Source of the DNA: Liquidambar formosana
Taxonomy: Eukaryota; Streptophyta; Magnoliopsida; Saxifragales; Altingiaceae
Direction: 5' to 3'
Length of the DNA stretch: 64,000 bases
Assembly (NCBI GenBank): GCA_039720395.1
Contig: CM077834.1
Coordinates: 5,042,607-5,106,606 of the forward strand
Shown: positions 41,083 through 53,190 of the stretch, piece by piece
Layout of the letters: the number at the start of each line of letters is the position of its first letter
Position numbering within the stretch: position 1 is the stretch's first letter
The notes under the pieces: generated by a model
The model's database searches: none
Told to the model about the DNA's origin: nothing
What the model saw: only the letters and a program-made list of their open reading frames with translations
Position numbers and translations under genes: made by a program

Positions 41083-41400
41083 TTATATTTACATCAGTAC
41101 GTGTTGATATAAGTTATATCAGCACCATGCATTGGGCTTGTACCTCTTGCATTGATCAAATGTACCTTATATTTTACTCATGCACAAGGTACAAGTCCTA
41201 ATGCAGGTGTTAATATATATATATTTATAATATGTATCAAGAATTATGATCACGTAAGCAAGTGCTGATATAATTTATACCAACATCCCCATTGGAGGTT
41301 GTACATTGTGCATTAGTGGATTAGAGGGTACATTGGGCCAATGCACGAGGTACATCTCTTAATGTATGGTGCTAATATAACTTATATTAACATATGCTGA
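40885..41400. repeat. Array of three foldback units with an (AT)n core
   Basis: Three diverged units (about 40890-41035, 41095-41215 and 41260-41400) each read GATATAAG-TTATAT-CA-GCACC, GCATTGGG...TTGTACC, then AAGGTACAA-CTCC-AATGCA and G-GTT-ATATAA. Each unit is thus a near-palindrome of its own. A pure AT run of about 36 bp (41045-41080) separates units 1 and 2. Confidence 0.65.
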
Positions 41401-41664
41401 CCTGATTAGAACTATATCAATATGTATAAATGAAAAATATAATATGCAAAAATTTACACCGAAAGAGCAATCTCATTCCCAAGAGTTCTAAAATGTGCCA
41501 TAAAGTCACCCAAATTTGGTGGAAAATGAATCCTTGACCATGTGCCTACATTACAATATTTTGCACATGTAAAATAATTCCTCCTTTCAAAATGGTAGAA
41601 GCCAGATTACATTTCGACAGCTCCCAATGGAAGACGAATAAACTAATAAGAACAGACGCATTTT

Positions 41665-43390
41665 TTTTTTTTCCTCAAATGTCGAAGACCTTGGCTGAAC
41701 AAAATCCAAGAAAGATACCGTGGTCCACATTTTCCAGGACTTGAATAAGACATGTTCAACATTCATCATAAAAAATATTTTTAAAAAAAAGATATTTGAT
41801 GCTACGTTTCAATCTAGGTTATCTCATTTGGTTTTTGATTCGTGACCACTCTTGCAATTGGGTCCTTCAATATCTCAAAATTGATTGAAAATGAATTTTC
41901 TGACAAAATGCCCACACTAGACAAATAATAAATTTGGTCGCTGAAATTTAAACGTGACCAGAAAAAAATTTGAAAAATGTCATAGGAAAGAGCCTGGAAA
42001 AAGGGCCAAGCCAAGCGCCGATTTATGCGAAATCAATGGGTCGGTCCAATAGGGTTTGATAGAACGAGTACCATATTTTCCACATGTAAAATTATTTGCT
42101 TCTCAGTCATAAAATAGTTAAGAGTGAGATTAACACTAATTTACCCATTAACCTTTCAATAGAAGACAATAAAATTAATAAGAACAAACTTCTGGTCTTG
42201 TTCTTTGCTCACTTTGACAATCAGAGAATCATCAAAGTTAGAATTAAGGTATTGGTTATGGGACATAGCATAGGGTTTGATATGAATCAAAACAAAAACA
42301 AATAAAAACATACTTCCTACTTCCTAGTAGTTATTCTCTTTCTAATTGATTGTCCTATTTGAAGAAACGTGGTTTTTTGGGAAAAAAATTTTAAATGCTT
42401 TCCACATCATTACATATGTTTTAACATTCTAATCTTGCCTAACTCATTAGGGTTGCAAAGATGATAAATGAATATGGTTTAAGAATTAGAAGTTTCGAGT
42501 TTGAGCCTCTACTCTACTTCCATATTATCGGACGCACGAGTTTACAGGTGATTTGTATGTTATGGAAATTAGTTTGGGCCTAATGACTTAGGATACCTCT
42601 CTTGTCACCATAAAAAAAAAATTAAAAAAAAAGTAAATATTTTATGACAAAACATTGAAAAATGTAAAATACTTTATGACAAAAGATATTTTAGAAAGTC
42701 AATTAAAAATAGTATTGATTTTTTGAATGAGATAAAAAAAATAAAAAATAAAAAAATGAAGGAGGAGGAGGACAATCATCCAAGAGAGGTACAGTGGCTT
42801 CCCTGGTGGACAGCTAAACACTGCCTAAAGTGGAGTAAACAGAAGCAAAAGTTGGTTCTCCATCATGGCAATTGATGCTAATTTCTTACGTACGTGGAAC
42901 ACTAGCAATTAAAAAAAGACACCTTCATATACAATAAAAAAATTTTGAAGTTGGTGGCACGTTACAATCTTACTGTTCTTATTTTGTCTTAATTCATATG
43001 GTCCCTCTGCCTAATAGGTCCTCCTTTTTCTTGGCCGGCCGCTATTCCTATTACTATTACCGCTATCGTTTCTATTATTATAATTTAAAATATCTAAAGA
43101 CTTATCTCGAATATTAAAATATAAAATAAAATAGTAATTAATGTTGGATTGTAATATAACTATTATCTTAAGCGTATTTTACTTCACATATAAAAGTATA
43201 TCACATAAAATAATCACAAAGATCACCATTAGCTATATCATAATGAGGATGCATGGATTCAAAACTTAACATGGTAAATAAATAAAAACAAACAATTATG
43301 TGGGGTTTAGGTTTTAGTATGGCTTGGAAAAAATAATTAATTTTTAAAATAAAAAGTTAAAATTAAAAAGAAAAAAGAAATGAGAAAAAT
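41665..43390. repeat. 1.7-kb duplicated segment, copy 2
   Basis: This copy pairs with 36047-37730 and is fuller, lacking the many single-base losses. It includes a SINE-like 3' part (TTTCGAGTTTGAGCC near 42494, poly(A) at 42611) and an AT-rich end. The termini lack TG...CA, so long terminal repeats are unlikely. No coding sequence is seen. Confidence 0.85.
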
Positions 43391-43839
43391 ACCTTTATGG
43401 GCCAGGTTGCATGTCCAACGCCACCCAAAGCCATTATTTCAATTCTTGGGCTCCCCCAAAACTGGCATTTGTTGCTTATTAGGTTGAATGGAAACACATC
43501 CAAGCTCACAGAACACACAAGAGCAATCAAACCATAGAAGAAATGGAGATCAATTCATTGCAATATTTTTACATTTAAATAAATCCCTTCCACCCAAACC
43601 ACAACCAACAAGACAATCCCAGATGCTGGAAGAGAACATAAACCAGACAGTCATACCATAAAATAAAGAGCCCTCACAAACCCCTATACATAAAATGATA
43701 AAATTGCATTAATTTATACAACATGATTGCATGGGGACCCATTACACTAGTATCATATTGCCATGCTGATGATGATCATGTTGATGATGATAATTGCATG
43801 CATATAACCATGATGATGATGTTGATGATGATGGGCATA
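43391..43839. other. S40-like gene 3' flank
   Basis: Probably a 3' UTR. It contains ATGATG/GATGAT trinucleotide stretches at 43760-43830 just past the stop. No other gene is seen. Confidence 0.5.
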
Positions 43840-44403
43840 TTATTCAAGGAAGCCAGTCTTGGTTAAAATAGCATTCCTCACTTTACTAAGATCTCTCCCT
43901 TTGAGAGTCCTCCCAACACCTTCACAAACAGAGAAGGATGATATCTGAGTCCTTGCGAGCCTCCTAGCAAGCAATTCATGTGGAGGCACTTTACTATCAT
44001 ATTCATCATCCTCAAAATCTTCATCATCTTCGTCATCATCACTATCCCTACCATCATCATCATCATCAAGCAATAATGAAGAGTTTTTAGAAGCCTTCTT
44101 TGAGTTCTTCCCATAAATCTTTGACCAATCAGGAATGTTGACAGGGGCAGACTGCTGTACTACTTTGGTATCATGGCTTTGATTGCTAACTTTTCTAGGA
44201 ATCATTCTTGCAGCAGCAGGTAGGTGCCTTGAAGTGGAGGAAACAGAGGAGGAATACTCCTTTGATTTACCAATTCTGGAAGTACTACTATAGTCTCTTC
44301 TATCATTGAAAACACCCCAAACATCTTCTTCTTGAAAATCTCCATCTCTCATGGACCTCCACCCACCACTTCCCTGGCTGAAGTAACCATATCTGTCCTC
44401 CAT
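43840..44403 (-). CDS. Senescence regulator S40 family (DUF584) protein
   Basis: A single exon of 187 residues. The N-terminus [10 protein letters not shown] is followed by Ser-rich text, AARMIPRKV, the family block [11 protein letters not shown] and an acidic Asp/Glu stretch of about 30 residues. The closing S40 signature is [19 protein letters not shown] with [19 protein letters not shown] and a KTGFLE end. S40 proteins are small, mostly nuclear and linked to leaf senescence and stress; their biochemical role is unclear. The ATG at 44403 was chosen because upstream in-frame codons run through repetitive leader sequence. TTTTCAG just before it could be the acceptor of a leader intron. Confidence 0.9.
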   Translation of the reverse strand: MEDRYGYFSQGSGGWRSMRDGDFQEEDVWGVFNDRRDYSSTSRIGKSKEYSSSVSSTSRHLPAAARMIPRKVSNQSHDTKVVQQSAPVNIPDWSKIYGKNSKKASKNSSLLLDDDDDGRDSDDDEDDEDFEDDEYDSKVPPHELLARRLARTQISSFSVCEGVGRTLKGRDLSKVRNAILTKTGFLE

Positions 44404-44441
44404 TGACAATTTCCCTGAAAACCCACAAAACAAACAAGTTA

Positions 44442-44640
44442 ATAAGCCTACCCAAATGGGTCTTTCCCAAAAACCCACTCCATGGGTGTGGCATGCACAC
44501 ATACATACATAAATACATACCCACAAATCAGTGGAGTCAATAAGGCTACCCAAATGGGTCTTTCCCAAAAATTCACTTCTTGTGTGTGTCATTCACACAC
44601 ATACATACATACATATATACATACATATATAAATATATAT
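44442..44640. repeat. 98-bp tandem duplication upstream of the S40-like gene
   Basis: CCCAAATGGGTCTTTCCCAA occurs at 44451 and 44549. Both copies end in (CATA)n runs, the second passing into (TA)n and (GT)n up to 44676. It lies 40-240 bp upstream of the ATG, in leader or promoter sequence. Confidence 0.85.
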
Positions 44641-44679
44641 ATATATATAGGTGTGTGTGTGTGTGTGTGTGTGTGTGGA

Positions 44680-46320
44680 AGTTCTTAGCTGATTACCTGA
44701 AAATGGATGAAGGGTTTAAAGTGAGAGGGGGAGGTATTAAAGAACTTGAGCACCCACAGAAAGAGAAGAGCATGGAGCAAGGGGGGAAGAGTGGGACAGG
44801 CCTGGTTTCTTGCTCTTTTTTTTCAAAATGATGGGACTTCCATGTATTTAACTTTTGGTCTCTCTCTAGAAAGCCTAACTTTTGACAAGAAAAGGTGTAT
44901 AGTAGACACAGACAAAGGAGGGAACTGGGGAAGGCCAGGGTAAGATCTGTTTTTACTGATTTTCTCTAGTAGGCTTGTGTGACCAGGATTTTGTATACAA
45001 TGATATTACCTTAGGAGGAGCAGGATGCAGGATTTCCAAATCTGTTTCTTGATTTCTAAAAATGCAGAGGAAGTAAAAACAATTCCAGATGAGGATGAGG
45101 AGAGAAAGAGGTGAAAGGATAAATTTTAGAGATGGGGAATGAAGGGATGCTGAATTGGATTTTAGTTTATATGGGACTGAGTGGATCATCCTAAAGTTAT
45201 ATTAAAATGACTAGTAATTGGACTTGAGAGGATAGAACTACGGGAGTCAAGATCTTCTTGATTTATAATCTTCGGGGTCAACTAATGGTTAGTGGCGGCA
45301 ACACGTGTGAAATTTTAACAAAATGTAGGTGTAAAAATTGGTAATTTAGTTGAAAATAATATTTAAGACAGCTGGTAAAACATGCGGGCATCACATCCCA
45401 CACTTGGAAGTCCCAAGAAGGCACCTATTGTCATGAATAAGCTACTACGAACCACAAAGAATGATTTGCATTTGAGTTAGCTTGCCTGTTAACAGAAAAA
45501 AGTTAGGGCGACAAGTGTGTTCAAGTCATGGTAATTGAATGATTTCATTATAACATTTGAAAGTACATACTGTCAAATCGATCATCTAGAATGAGGTCGT
45601 GGAAGAAAATTGAAATTGTCACAATAGCTGATATTGTGAGATCAGTTTTGCGATTTCATAAGATGCCACAATATCAGTTTTACACTCTTAAATTTTGTTG
45701 GTTACTGTCATATAATTCTTGTAATAGCCCTATTTTACGATGATGAATTTGTACATAAGTATTTTTTATTTTCTTGACAATAATAGAATTTACTCGTACC
45801 CCTAGTTCCTGCGAATACTAATAAATGGGTACAAATATTTCTCTATAAATTTGAATCCGAAATCACTTACTCAATAAGTAAAGAGAATGCCATTAGACTA
45901 TCATACTATCGGTTTTAACATAAGTTTTTTAAATAAAACGAAATAAAACACAACTCAATGTCAAAAAAGCCATCTGACCGGACCTTGCGCTATTAATTTC
46001 CACAAAAATCACATCTGGTACGTTAAATTAATTAACAATTTCTCGATACATAATTAATCTTTCTTATGGTTTTTGAAATATTAAAAGACCACCATACATA
46101 GACTTGGTGAAGATTGGTTAACGTCAGGAAAACAAGAGTTAAAAGGGTCAGAATCTGATAGAAGTGCATGCATACCAGTTTAAAAGAACAAGTTCTTTCT
46201 TAGTTTATTAATATATAAATAAATATTCCGTACTATGTCTAATTTCTCAAAAGAAAGGAAGAAAAACAAGCCGGAGATGCTTATACGAAAGTGGAAGTTT
46301 TGTAACCATGTGAAAAAAAT
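44680..46320. other. Intergenic, S40 upstream side
   Basis: AT-rich DNA. One SINE relic (45769-45917) is the only structure I can support. Short ORFs here have no family signature. Confidence 0.5.
45769..45917 (-). mobile_element. tRNA-derived SINE, family B copy 1
   Basis: The minus strand begins near TATGATAGTCTAATGGCATT, in which TAGTCTAATGG fits the polymerase III A box. It then has AAGTGATTTCGGATTC in the B-box place and ends CAAGAAAATAAAAAA. Flanks ACATAAGTATTTTTT (from 45753) and ACATAAGTTTTTT (from 45918) look like a target duplication with one indel. A relative is at 58605-58755. Confidence 0.6.
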
Positions 46321-46322
46321 TA

Positions 46323-46604
46323 GGAGCGTGTTTGAATGGGATTGGGATTTGGTGAAGGTTAGGACTTTAGATGCACGATGAAGTTATTGATGGATTGACG
46401 TCATGTGGTAAAGGAAAAAAAAGAATAACTCTGTTTCACTGGTAGCAAAGCACTTAGGACCACAAAATCTAAAAACTATTTTATTACCAACGAATCTGAG
46501 CCATCCATTCTTCTCCCTTACCACGTAATATCAATCCAACGATAATTTTACCATGCATTTAAAGTCCCAAACTTCACCAAATCCAGATCGGTTTGAATGT
46601 ACCA
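46323..46604. mobile_element. Foldback MITE, second type
   Basis: Left arm GATTGGGATTTGGTGAAG followed by GGACTTTAGATGCA is mirrored by the right arm, which reads GATCTGGATTTGGTGAAG and GGACTTTAAATGCA on the minus strand. The arms cover about 95 bp each. I saw no clear target duplication, so the exact ends are approximate. Confidence 0.6.
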
Positions 46605-46969
46605 TGAAAATCAAATTGTTTCCAACTTATTTTGTACATAACTTTGTGAAAAAAAAAAAGCCTCATTCAAAATAAAATAATTCTAGAAAATGACAATCAT
46701 AACCATACCTAAAAAATTTTATATTGTGGTATTTCATGGGTCCTTCAAAATTGATCCTATATTTTTAGCATTTATTTTAGTGGCCTCATTCAAAGTGATA
46801 GACTTCTGTCATTAGGTTTATGTAAAATACGAAGGGAGTCATTCAATTTCTAATGACAACCAATTTATTTATTTATTTATTTTATCAAAATATATGGTAT
46901 TTAGACGTTAGGCTCAACCTAATGTTCTCAAGATGGACCTTAGGCTAGACTAATTTTCTAAAAAAAAGT

Positions 46970-47340
46970 AGTTATTGCAACCTCTCAATGTTATTGGCAT
47001 ATCCCATTTATTTTAACTTTTAGATTTTATGAAAATCGGTTGCGAAGTTTACTAAAAAAATATCATTTTAAATAATTTTGTAAAAGAAAGTTTTTATAAA
47101 ATATATTGTTTAAGTGGATTTTTTAACTATTTATAGTTTTTGTTTTATTTTTTGCTAGAAGGTCAACGACAAATTTTGAAAAAAACTTTGTTTTACAAAA
47201 TCATTCAAAATGATGTTTTCTAATGAACTCCTCATCTAATTTTTATAAAACCGTCTTATATTTTTCATAAAACATTTAAAATATATTAAAATCAATAAAA
47301 CGTGCAAAATAACGTTGAAGAGTTGTAAAAATCAGCTCCT
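46970..47340. mobile_element. Foldback MITE (Mutator-like), degenerate copy 3
   Basis: It shares GTTATTGCAACC at the left, TTTTGTAAAAGAAAGTTTTT in the left arm and TTCAAAATGATGTTTTCTAA in the right arm with the copy at 40243. The ends are eroded and no target duplication is visible. Confidence 0.55.
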
Positions 47341-48493
47341 TTCTAGAGATGAAAAAGGATAGGCAATCTACGGAAGTTGAATTCAAAATTTTCCATTTTT
47401 AGGCTCAAAGTTTATGTTTTAGGATTTATTTATTTTTATTTTTATTTTTTTGAGAAAAAACTTTCAAAATGAAATTAAATGGCTCCTTCAAAAGAAAGCA
47501 ATGATTGATAATAAGACCAAACTGCCCTCCTCGATGTGGGATCCATTTTCTTGAAAGAAGCTGTTGCCCATCGACAAAAGGCGCACATGCCGCAAAGGAG
47601 AGCAGCCGCCATTCATTGAATTTGAATGGCACAGACAAAATACATTATAACATGAAAAACCAATCAAAGAACTCTTTGATGTGCTCCCACCAATCTCTCT
47701 CCTTATTTTACTATTTACTTCTGACAAAAGAAAACAGAATCTTCTTACCCATAATAAATAAGAAATTTTCTAATAAGATAAAGAAGGGCCAGATTCAATT
47801 ACTCGGAGCTTTGATTCCATCCCCATTTTTGCATTAGCTTATCAAAGAGCGGCGGCCGTAAAAGATAAAACCACGTGGGTCCCCTTTTTTACTGTTTGAT
47901 GGACGACCACTTTGATTCATGCGTAAGCTCTGAATGGCGACAATTTCTGAGGGTCCAAACGTCATTTTTTGGCACGTAAGATGAAATTCCAAGTTTTGTC
48001 ATGCCGCCATGACAAACAAGAAAATTTTGATGACTTCTTCAATTAGTCATGCAGAGATGATGGGAAAGCAACGTTAGAATGTTTTTTGATCCAACCCCGT
48101 GGCTGAGGACAATGGCGGCTTGAAGGCCTGGTTTAGAAGGAAGTAACAATGCTTCATAGGAGATTTATGATCAAGGCTTCAGAGAAGAAAAGTGAGCTTT
48201 GGAGGGATTTCAGGTCTCTCGATTTTTGTCCACTTGTTTTCTCTTCTCTCCTCATTAAACTCCCAAACAAGGGAAACTTTATCCCTTTCCCCTCATTTCC
48301 TTTCTATCCTCTCCACTTCCTTCCATCCAAACAAAACCTTAGTCTGCTTAAAAATGGCAGAAAGCATTGGAAGAGGCTGGATTTATGAGACAATTTTAAA
48401 ACCCATTTTTGGCCTTTATGAATTATGGGAACTTATTTATTGTACGAGCAAGCAACAGCCAGCCTTTTAGCAAGGCGATTTCAAGTCAAGCCT
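47341..48493. other. Intergenic DNA
   Basis: Several short ORFs overlap here in both directions (47430-48470). None carries a recognisable domain or splice-supported extension, so I call no gene. Confidence 0.4.
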
Positions 48494-48510
48494 GAAAGAC
48501 TCGGCTGGTT

Positions 48511-48696
48511 ACCAACGAAGGTTGGCCTAAGTGGAAGGGGTTCTGGTCGCTTAAACAAGAGGTCTCGGATTCGAACCCTTATGAATGCAGAAAACTTTCT
48601 TAAGAGAGGTCCTCGCTTCGGCGCCTGACCGTACCTCGGAGGATTAGTCCTGGGCAAAACCTAGAGACACCTTGGGAAACCAAAAAAAAAAAAAAA
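48511..48696 (+). mobile_element. tRNA-derived SINE with perfect 17-bp target duplication
   Basis: GAAAGACTCGGCTGGTT is found at 48494-48510 and again at 48697-48713. The insert has an A box (TGGCCTAAGTGG), a B box (GGATTCGAACCC) and a poly(A) tail, which is the standard build of a plant SINE. Only 186 bp long; the duplication is undamaged, so the insertion is young. Confidence 0.9.
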
Positions 48697-48854
48697 AGAA
48701 AGACTCGGCTGGTTCTCATAGCCTACGATGCTCCTCATGCTATGGTCTCTATCTCATAAGAATAAAATTGAACATATAGGCCTCTCACAATTGAATCTAA
48801 CATAGGTTATGCTTCTACAGATTCTGAAATGAAGGAAGCAAGAAAATTACCATT

Positions 48855-48872
48855 CACTTATCCAAAAAAAGG
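48855..48872 (+). mobile_element. Tail-only LINE micro-insertion (18 bp) with 13-bp target duplication
   Basis: GAAAATTACCATT at 48842-48854 is repeated at 48873-48885. The 18 bp between read CACTTATCC, seven A and GG. This is the same 3' end as the LINE that stops at 39135 (CACTTATCC plus poly(A)). Confidence 0.7.
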
Positions 48873-48966
48873 GAAAATTACCATTCTACAAAAGAAGCAA
48901 AGAGAATGGTGTTTTTTTTTTTTTAAAATGGAAAACAGGAGGAGGAAGAGGAGACCCCCGCCGCAG

Positions 48967-48985
48967 GGGGGGGGGGGGGGGGGGG
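48967..48985 (+). repeat. Poly(G) run
   Basis: About 19 G after CCGCCGCA. An (AT)n run of about 38 bp follows at 49084-49121. Confidence 0.85.
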
Positions 48986-49076
48986 TGTTAAAAAAAAAGA
49001 AAAGAGGAGAATAAGAATCAGAACGGGAGTGAGCCTGAGATCCCGTCCTTGCATGGTCACAGGCCTTTTTTTTTTC

Positions 49077-49121
<45 letters not shown>

Positions 49122-49127
<6 letters not shown>

Positions 49128-49829
49128 ATACCATTAAAAAAAAAAAAATGCCAGCAACGTCATCACAAATACAAGTATTTTATATAAGTCATAAGTTAAT
49201 AAGTCTAATATAAACTAGGGCTCTTGCGGAATTTTGAACCCACTCATGAACTACAATGCCCACATGTTTTACCATTTGAATTTGATAGTTATTGTTTTCA
49301 TTACACATTTGTTGAGATGGACTTAAGAGTGTTTCTTCATTTATTTATCAGTATTTCTAGTAGCTGTAAATGTCGAAACTTGAAAGTCAGATTTCAACAT
49401 GAATATCATGATGTCCCCTTAATCTTTAAAATACATCATTTCAAAATAGCTTTCCACACACATAAAACTCTTGTGTTGTCTGGTTATATCTCCTTGTTTC
49501 AATTATGCTACCGACGCTAAGATTATCTGCCCACACATCTCCTAGGCTCAATCTTGTCCTGTTTCACCGCCAACGTCCATCAGAGCCGTATTTTGTTTCA
49601 ATTTGCAACCGACCTTATGATTGATTGATTAATTCTCCGACATATCTTGTCAATATTGCCCTGTATCACAGCCAAAAGCACCATATTAGCTTTGCTTCTG
49701 CTAGAATACCAAAGCAGCCACATTAGTCGGGGAAAGAAATCAAATGAACCATCCAAAATCTGCCGCCCCTTCATCCATAATTGCTAGTAGAGGTTTGGAA
49801 AAATCTATCCTCCTTGTCACAGTCACATT
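49122..49829. other. Intergenic DNA before the hAT-like element
   Basis: AT-rich, with no supported gene. The last 8 bp (49822-49829, GTCACATT) are the left target duplication of the next element. Confidence 0.5.
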
Positions 49830-51352
49830 TAGGGATGGCAATGGGATGGGATTTCTGAGTTATCCGCTCCGTCCTGACCCTAATGGGATGGGGTTGGTAT
49901 TTAAAATTCCAGAGTAGAGGCGGGGATGGGAATGAAAGAGTAAACCCGTGACGGATTCGGGGTGGGAATGAAGTAATACAAAAACCTACTCCGCCCTGAC
50001 CCGATACAGTTCAATGTAGATAATTCTTCAAGATATTATATATACCATGAATTCCAAACCACACTCTTCAACAGACATTGTTAGACAAGTGTAATAGCTC
50101 ATATTATATAGAAACTAGTATAAACCCGCGCGAGGCGCAGGAATCACAAACTTTGAAGATGAATCAAAACCCTGAAATTGAACCAAAAAGGAAAAAAAGA
50201 AAAATCAAGGAGAAGAAGGAAAGAGGAAAGAAGAAGAAGAAGAAGAAGAAGAAGAAGAAGAAGAGGGAAGGGGGCAAGACTATACGTGGGTAACAAAATC
50301 AAAACCCTAAAATCGAACCCAAAAAGAAAAAGGAAAAAATCATATGAGAAGAAGGAAAGAGGAAAAAGAAGAAGAGAAAAGGGGCGACAAACCTAAGCTG
50401 TTGAGGAAGACTTGATTGAGCGACCTCCAATTTCAAATTTTGAAATATGCTTCACAGAGAGTCAACTTTCTAGTTCGGTGAGCTCTACGACCGGGCGATT
50501 TCTTCTTCTCACTTGAAGTCATGCCAAGCAAAGATGAGCCTTCCCTTGTTCACATTCGTCTTCTTCCGGGATTCTAAACCTCTTTGCTTCCCGGCACGCG
50601 TTGTTGAAAGTTATGAGATAAGCGAAAGGGATTTTCAAAATTTGAATTTTAAAGTAAGCTTGAGAGAGCGAGCGAGCGAGCGAGCATATCTAATAAGGGA
50701 GGAAAAGAGCAGGGGAGAGAGAAAGAGAGCGGATCTGGTCGGGGAGGAAGAGAGAGAGAAAGGAGAAGAGGGCACACCGGCACATGGGAAAAGGAAAAAA
50801 AAGAGGAGAGATGCTCACATCATCATAGTGGGCCTAAAGTGAATAGCAGAAGAGGATTTTGGAGGGAGCTAATGTGAGGAAGCCCTATCACTTGTTGTAG
50901 AGGTAAGCCAAGTACACACTCCCTTTTATAATATAAGAATAGATTAAAGAGTATAAAATAATTATTCATTTCCACCGTAGGATATTAGAAGTATATTATT
51001 TGGTAAAACAATGCCATTTGGGATGCAAGTGGCTCTCCATTGTAAATGCCCTTTGTCCCACATAAAGAATCATCTACAATCTAGAGGACGCACCTATATT
51101 CACTATCAAATGAGCCACACATATATAGCAACTTGTTTTGGTTGATAGTATAACTTTAAATTTGTAAAAGTTTTTTCCTAGTGGGATACCCGCCCCAGCC
51201 TGCCACTTCTTGTAATCCTGTCCCGTTCTACCCCGATGCGGGTCAGGTTTGGGATTAGTTTTTAGTTTCGTGGGATTAGCTTTTAGTTTCGTGGGCGGGG
51301 TTAGGGTTGGGATTGGGGTGCCCGTCCCAAACCCAGCCCATTGCCATCACTA
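49830..51352. mobile_element. hAT-like non-autonomous element with 8-bp target duplication, carrying a nested Helitron
   Basis: GTCACATT occurs at 49822-49829 and 51353-51360, an exact 8-bp duplication as made by hAT transposases. The ends are TAGGGATGGCAATGGG and CCCATTGCCATCACTA, inverted with one mismatch. Subterminal G-rich/C-rich text (GGGATGGG, CCCGTCCC) is also mirrored. There is no transposase ORF. 829 of the 1523 bp belong to a Helitron inserted inside it. Confidence 0.85.
50115..50943 (-). mobile_element. Non-autonomous Helitron-like element, 829 bp, nested
   Basis: On the minus strand the element starts TCTATTCTTATATTATAAAA and ends with a hairpin CCTGCGC-CTC-GCGCGGG (one mismatch), then TTTATACTAG before T. 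It sits between A (50114) and T (50944) as Helitrons do. The interior is AG-rich low complexity with (AAG)n at 50230-50262; the Lys/Arg-rich ORFs there are not genes. Confidence 0.75.
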
Positions 51353-51360
51353 GTCACATT

Positions 51361-51956
51361 CATTGCCCACCCACCAACACCCTCACCCTCACCCTCACCC
51401 AACACCAACCACACCCCCCCCCCCCCCCCCCCCAACTCTCCTCTTTTTCCTCCTCCTCTGGCGGGGCATGTACAGAAGTGAGTCAAGCTACTCACAAAGC
51501 ATGAAACCTTAACCATATAAACTACTACATAGACTAAATTTGTGTCCTAAATTTGTCACAACACAAACTAAAATGTGTCTACCTGAAGATGAAAATATGG
51601 TTACATGGTAAGAATTCCATGAATGGGATCTAATTTATTCTCAAGTAGTATGAAACTAGATGGGACTAGGCCAGATTGATTCAACCAAGGAACATTGAGC
51701 ACATAGATTCACAATGGTCTGTATTGTTGTGACTCACAGAGAAATCTAATAAAGTGATTGGTTAGAAAGCAATAAACACAAGAAGAAGTAAAGCACTGAG
51801 TTGGATTCGGCCAACTCAACCACATTCCACACAATCATGAAAAAAACGCAATTTAACTACTCATCAATGAACCAAGTTACACCAAATCATTCTAATTCGC
51901 CAAACCTCTAAACCTAGACTTTTGCACCAATGAAAATCCACATCATCCTCATCATC

Positions 51957-52011
<55 letters not shown>

Positions 52012-53190
52012 CACACAAAACCCAACACACACACCACCAAGAAAAATAAAAATATAAAAATTGGAGGGAGGGGGTGGGTGGATTCTCCCATCAAGCTTCT
52101 GTTTACTACAAGTTTCTGGAACCAAAGGTACCATCTGAATACATAACACTGTTGTCATTTACTAAGCAAGTAAATCAACAGAGGATAATGGTAAGTTTTG
52201 AATCATTAAAAAGGGGAAAACGACAATAAAAAAATTGAAATCCAATTAACGTGATCAGCAGACAAAAGTGAGATAACAATCTGGCACAGTGGAACATTAA
52301 ATGCATACAAAAGAATAATCTTGGTGAACCAAAATAATGGAAAGTCCATCAAGAAGTTAAGTACATTTTAACGAATACAGAAGTCAAAATAAATGTTTGA
52401 TTATATAAACTAGATAAACATCCTTAATGATAAGCAACTCATAGTCAAAGTCAGAACTTCTCGAGATCAATAGATGATTGCAATTAAAATACCACGCTTG
52501 CAAACAGACAAACAGTTGATACGAAAAGGACAGAGAATTACTGGATCTTTCAATAAATGTATTCAAGTAAGCTTCTATAGTTCTATCACACTAAAGTCCT
52601 AAACATAAATGTTCCATTTGAGAATTTCCTTCAAGGTCCATTAGGAAGCAATAATTTTACAATATATGAAAAGCAAACATCTGAAATATATGACAGCAAT
52701 CCAACGCCGAAATCCAAAACCATTTACAAACAGCTAAAACAGAATTTTAAGTGAATTATGAAAATAACTTAATTCAACAATGCATCAGATCCCAACTCCA
52801 TGAGTTTGACTACACAAACCCTCTTTCGCCATCCAACTCTGTTTAAATAATAGGCCATCATCATGTCTTTTCTCACCACCTTGGCCCACATTCTTTTTTA
52901 TCTACCTCTATTCAATCCAAAACCATGGATCTAAAAACGGCATAATTACCCATTAAATTATCAACTTTAGATCTTTTTTGGATTTATTTTCATATAACAA
53001 ATGAAAATAGTCCAAGAAAGATAATATAGATATGATCAAGAAGAAATTTTCAGAAACAAATGACACCCATTTCATATATTCAACAATTTCATTCAATTAA
53101 CAACAAGAAGAACAGTGTCCAATACATTCATGAAAAATCAGCAGGGTCTGAAACTGGAATAGAAGGGTGCAAGTACATATACACTATAGA
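51361..53190. other. Intergenic DNA
   Basis: It holds a poly(C) run at 51413-51433, a (C)n(A)n(CA)n composite at 51957-52018 and otherwise unique-looking AT-rich text. No gene is supported. Confidence 0.5.

Noticed and set aside
36047..43390. LTR retrotransposon with 1.7-kb LTRs
   Set aside because: The repeats lack TG/CA ends, target duplication, primer site and gag-pol. The middle holds a host gene fragment and a LINE.
50178..50396. Lys/Arg-rich ORFs
   Set aside because: They are translations of (AAG)n and AG-rich low-complexity DNA inside the Helitron.
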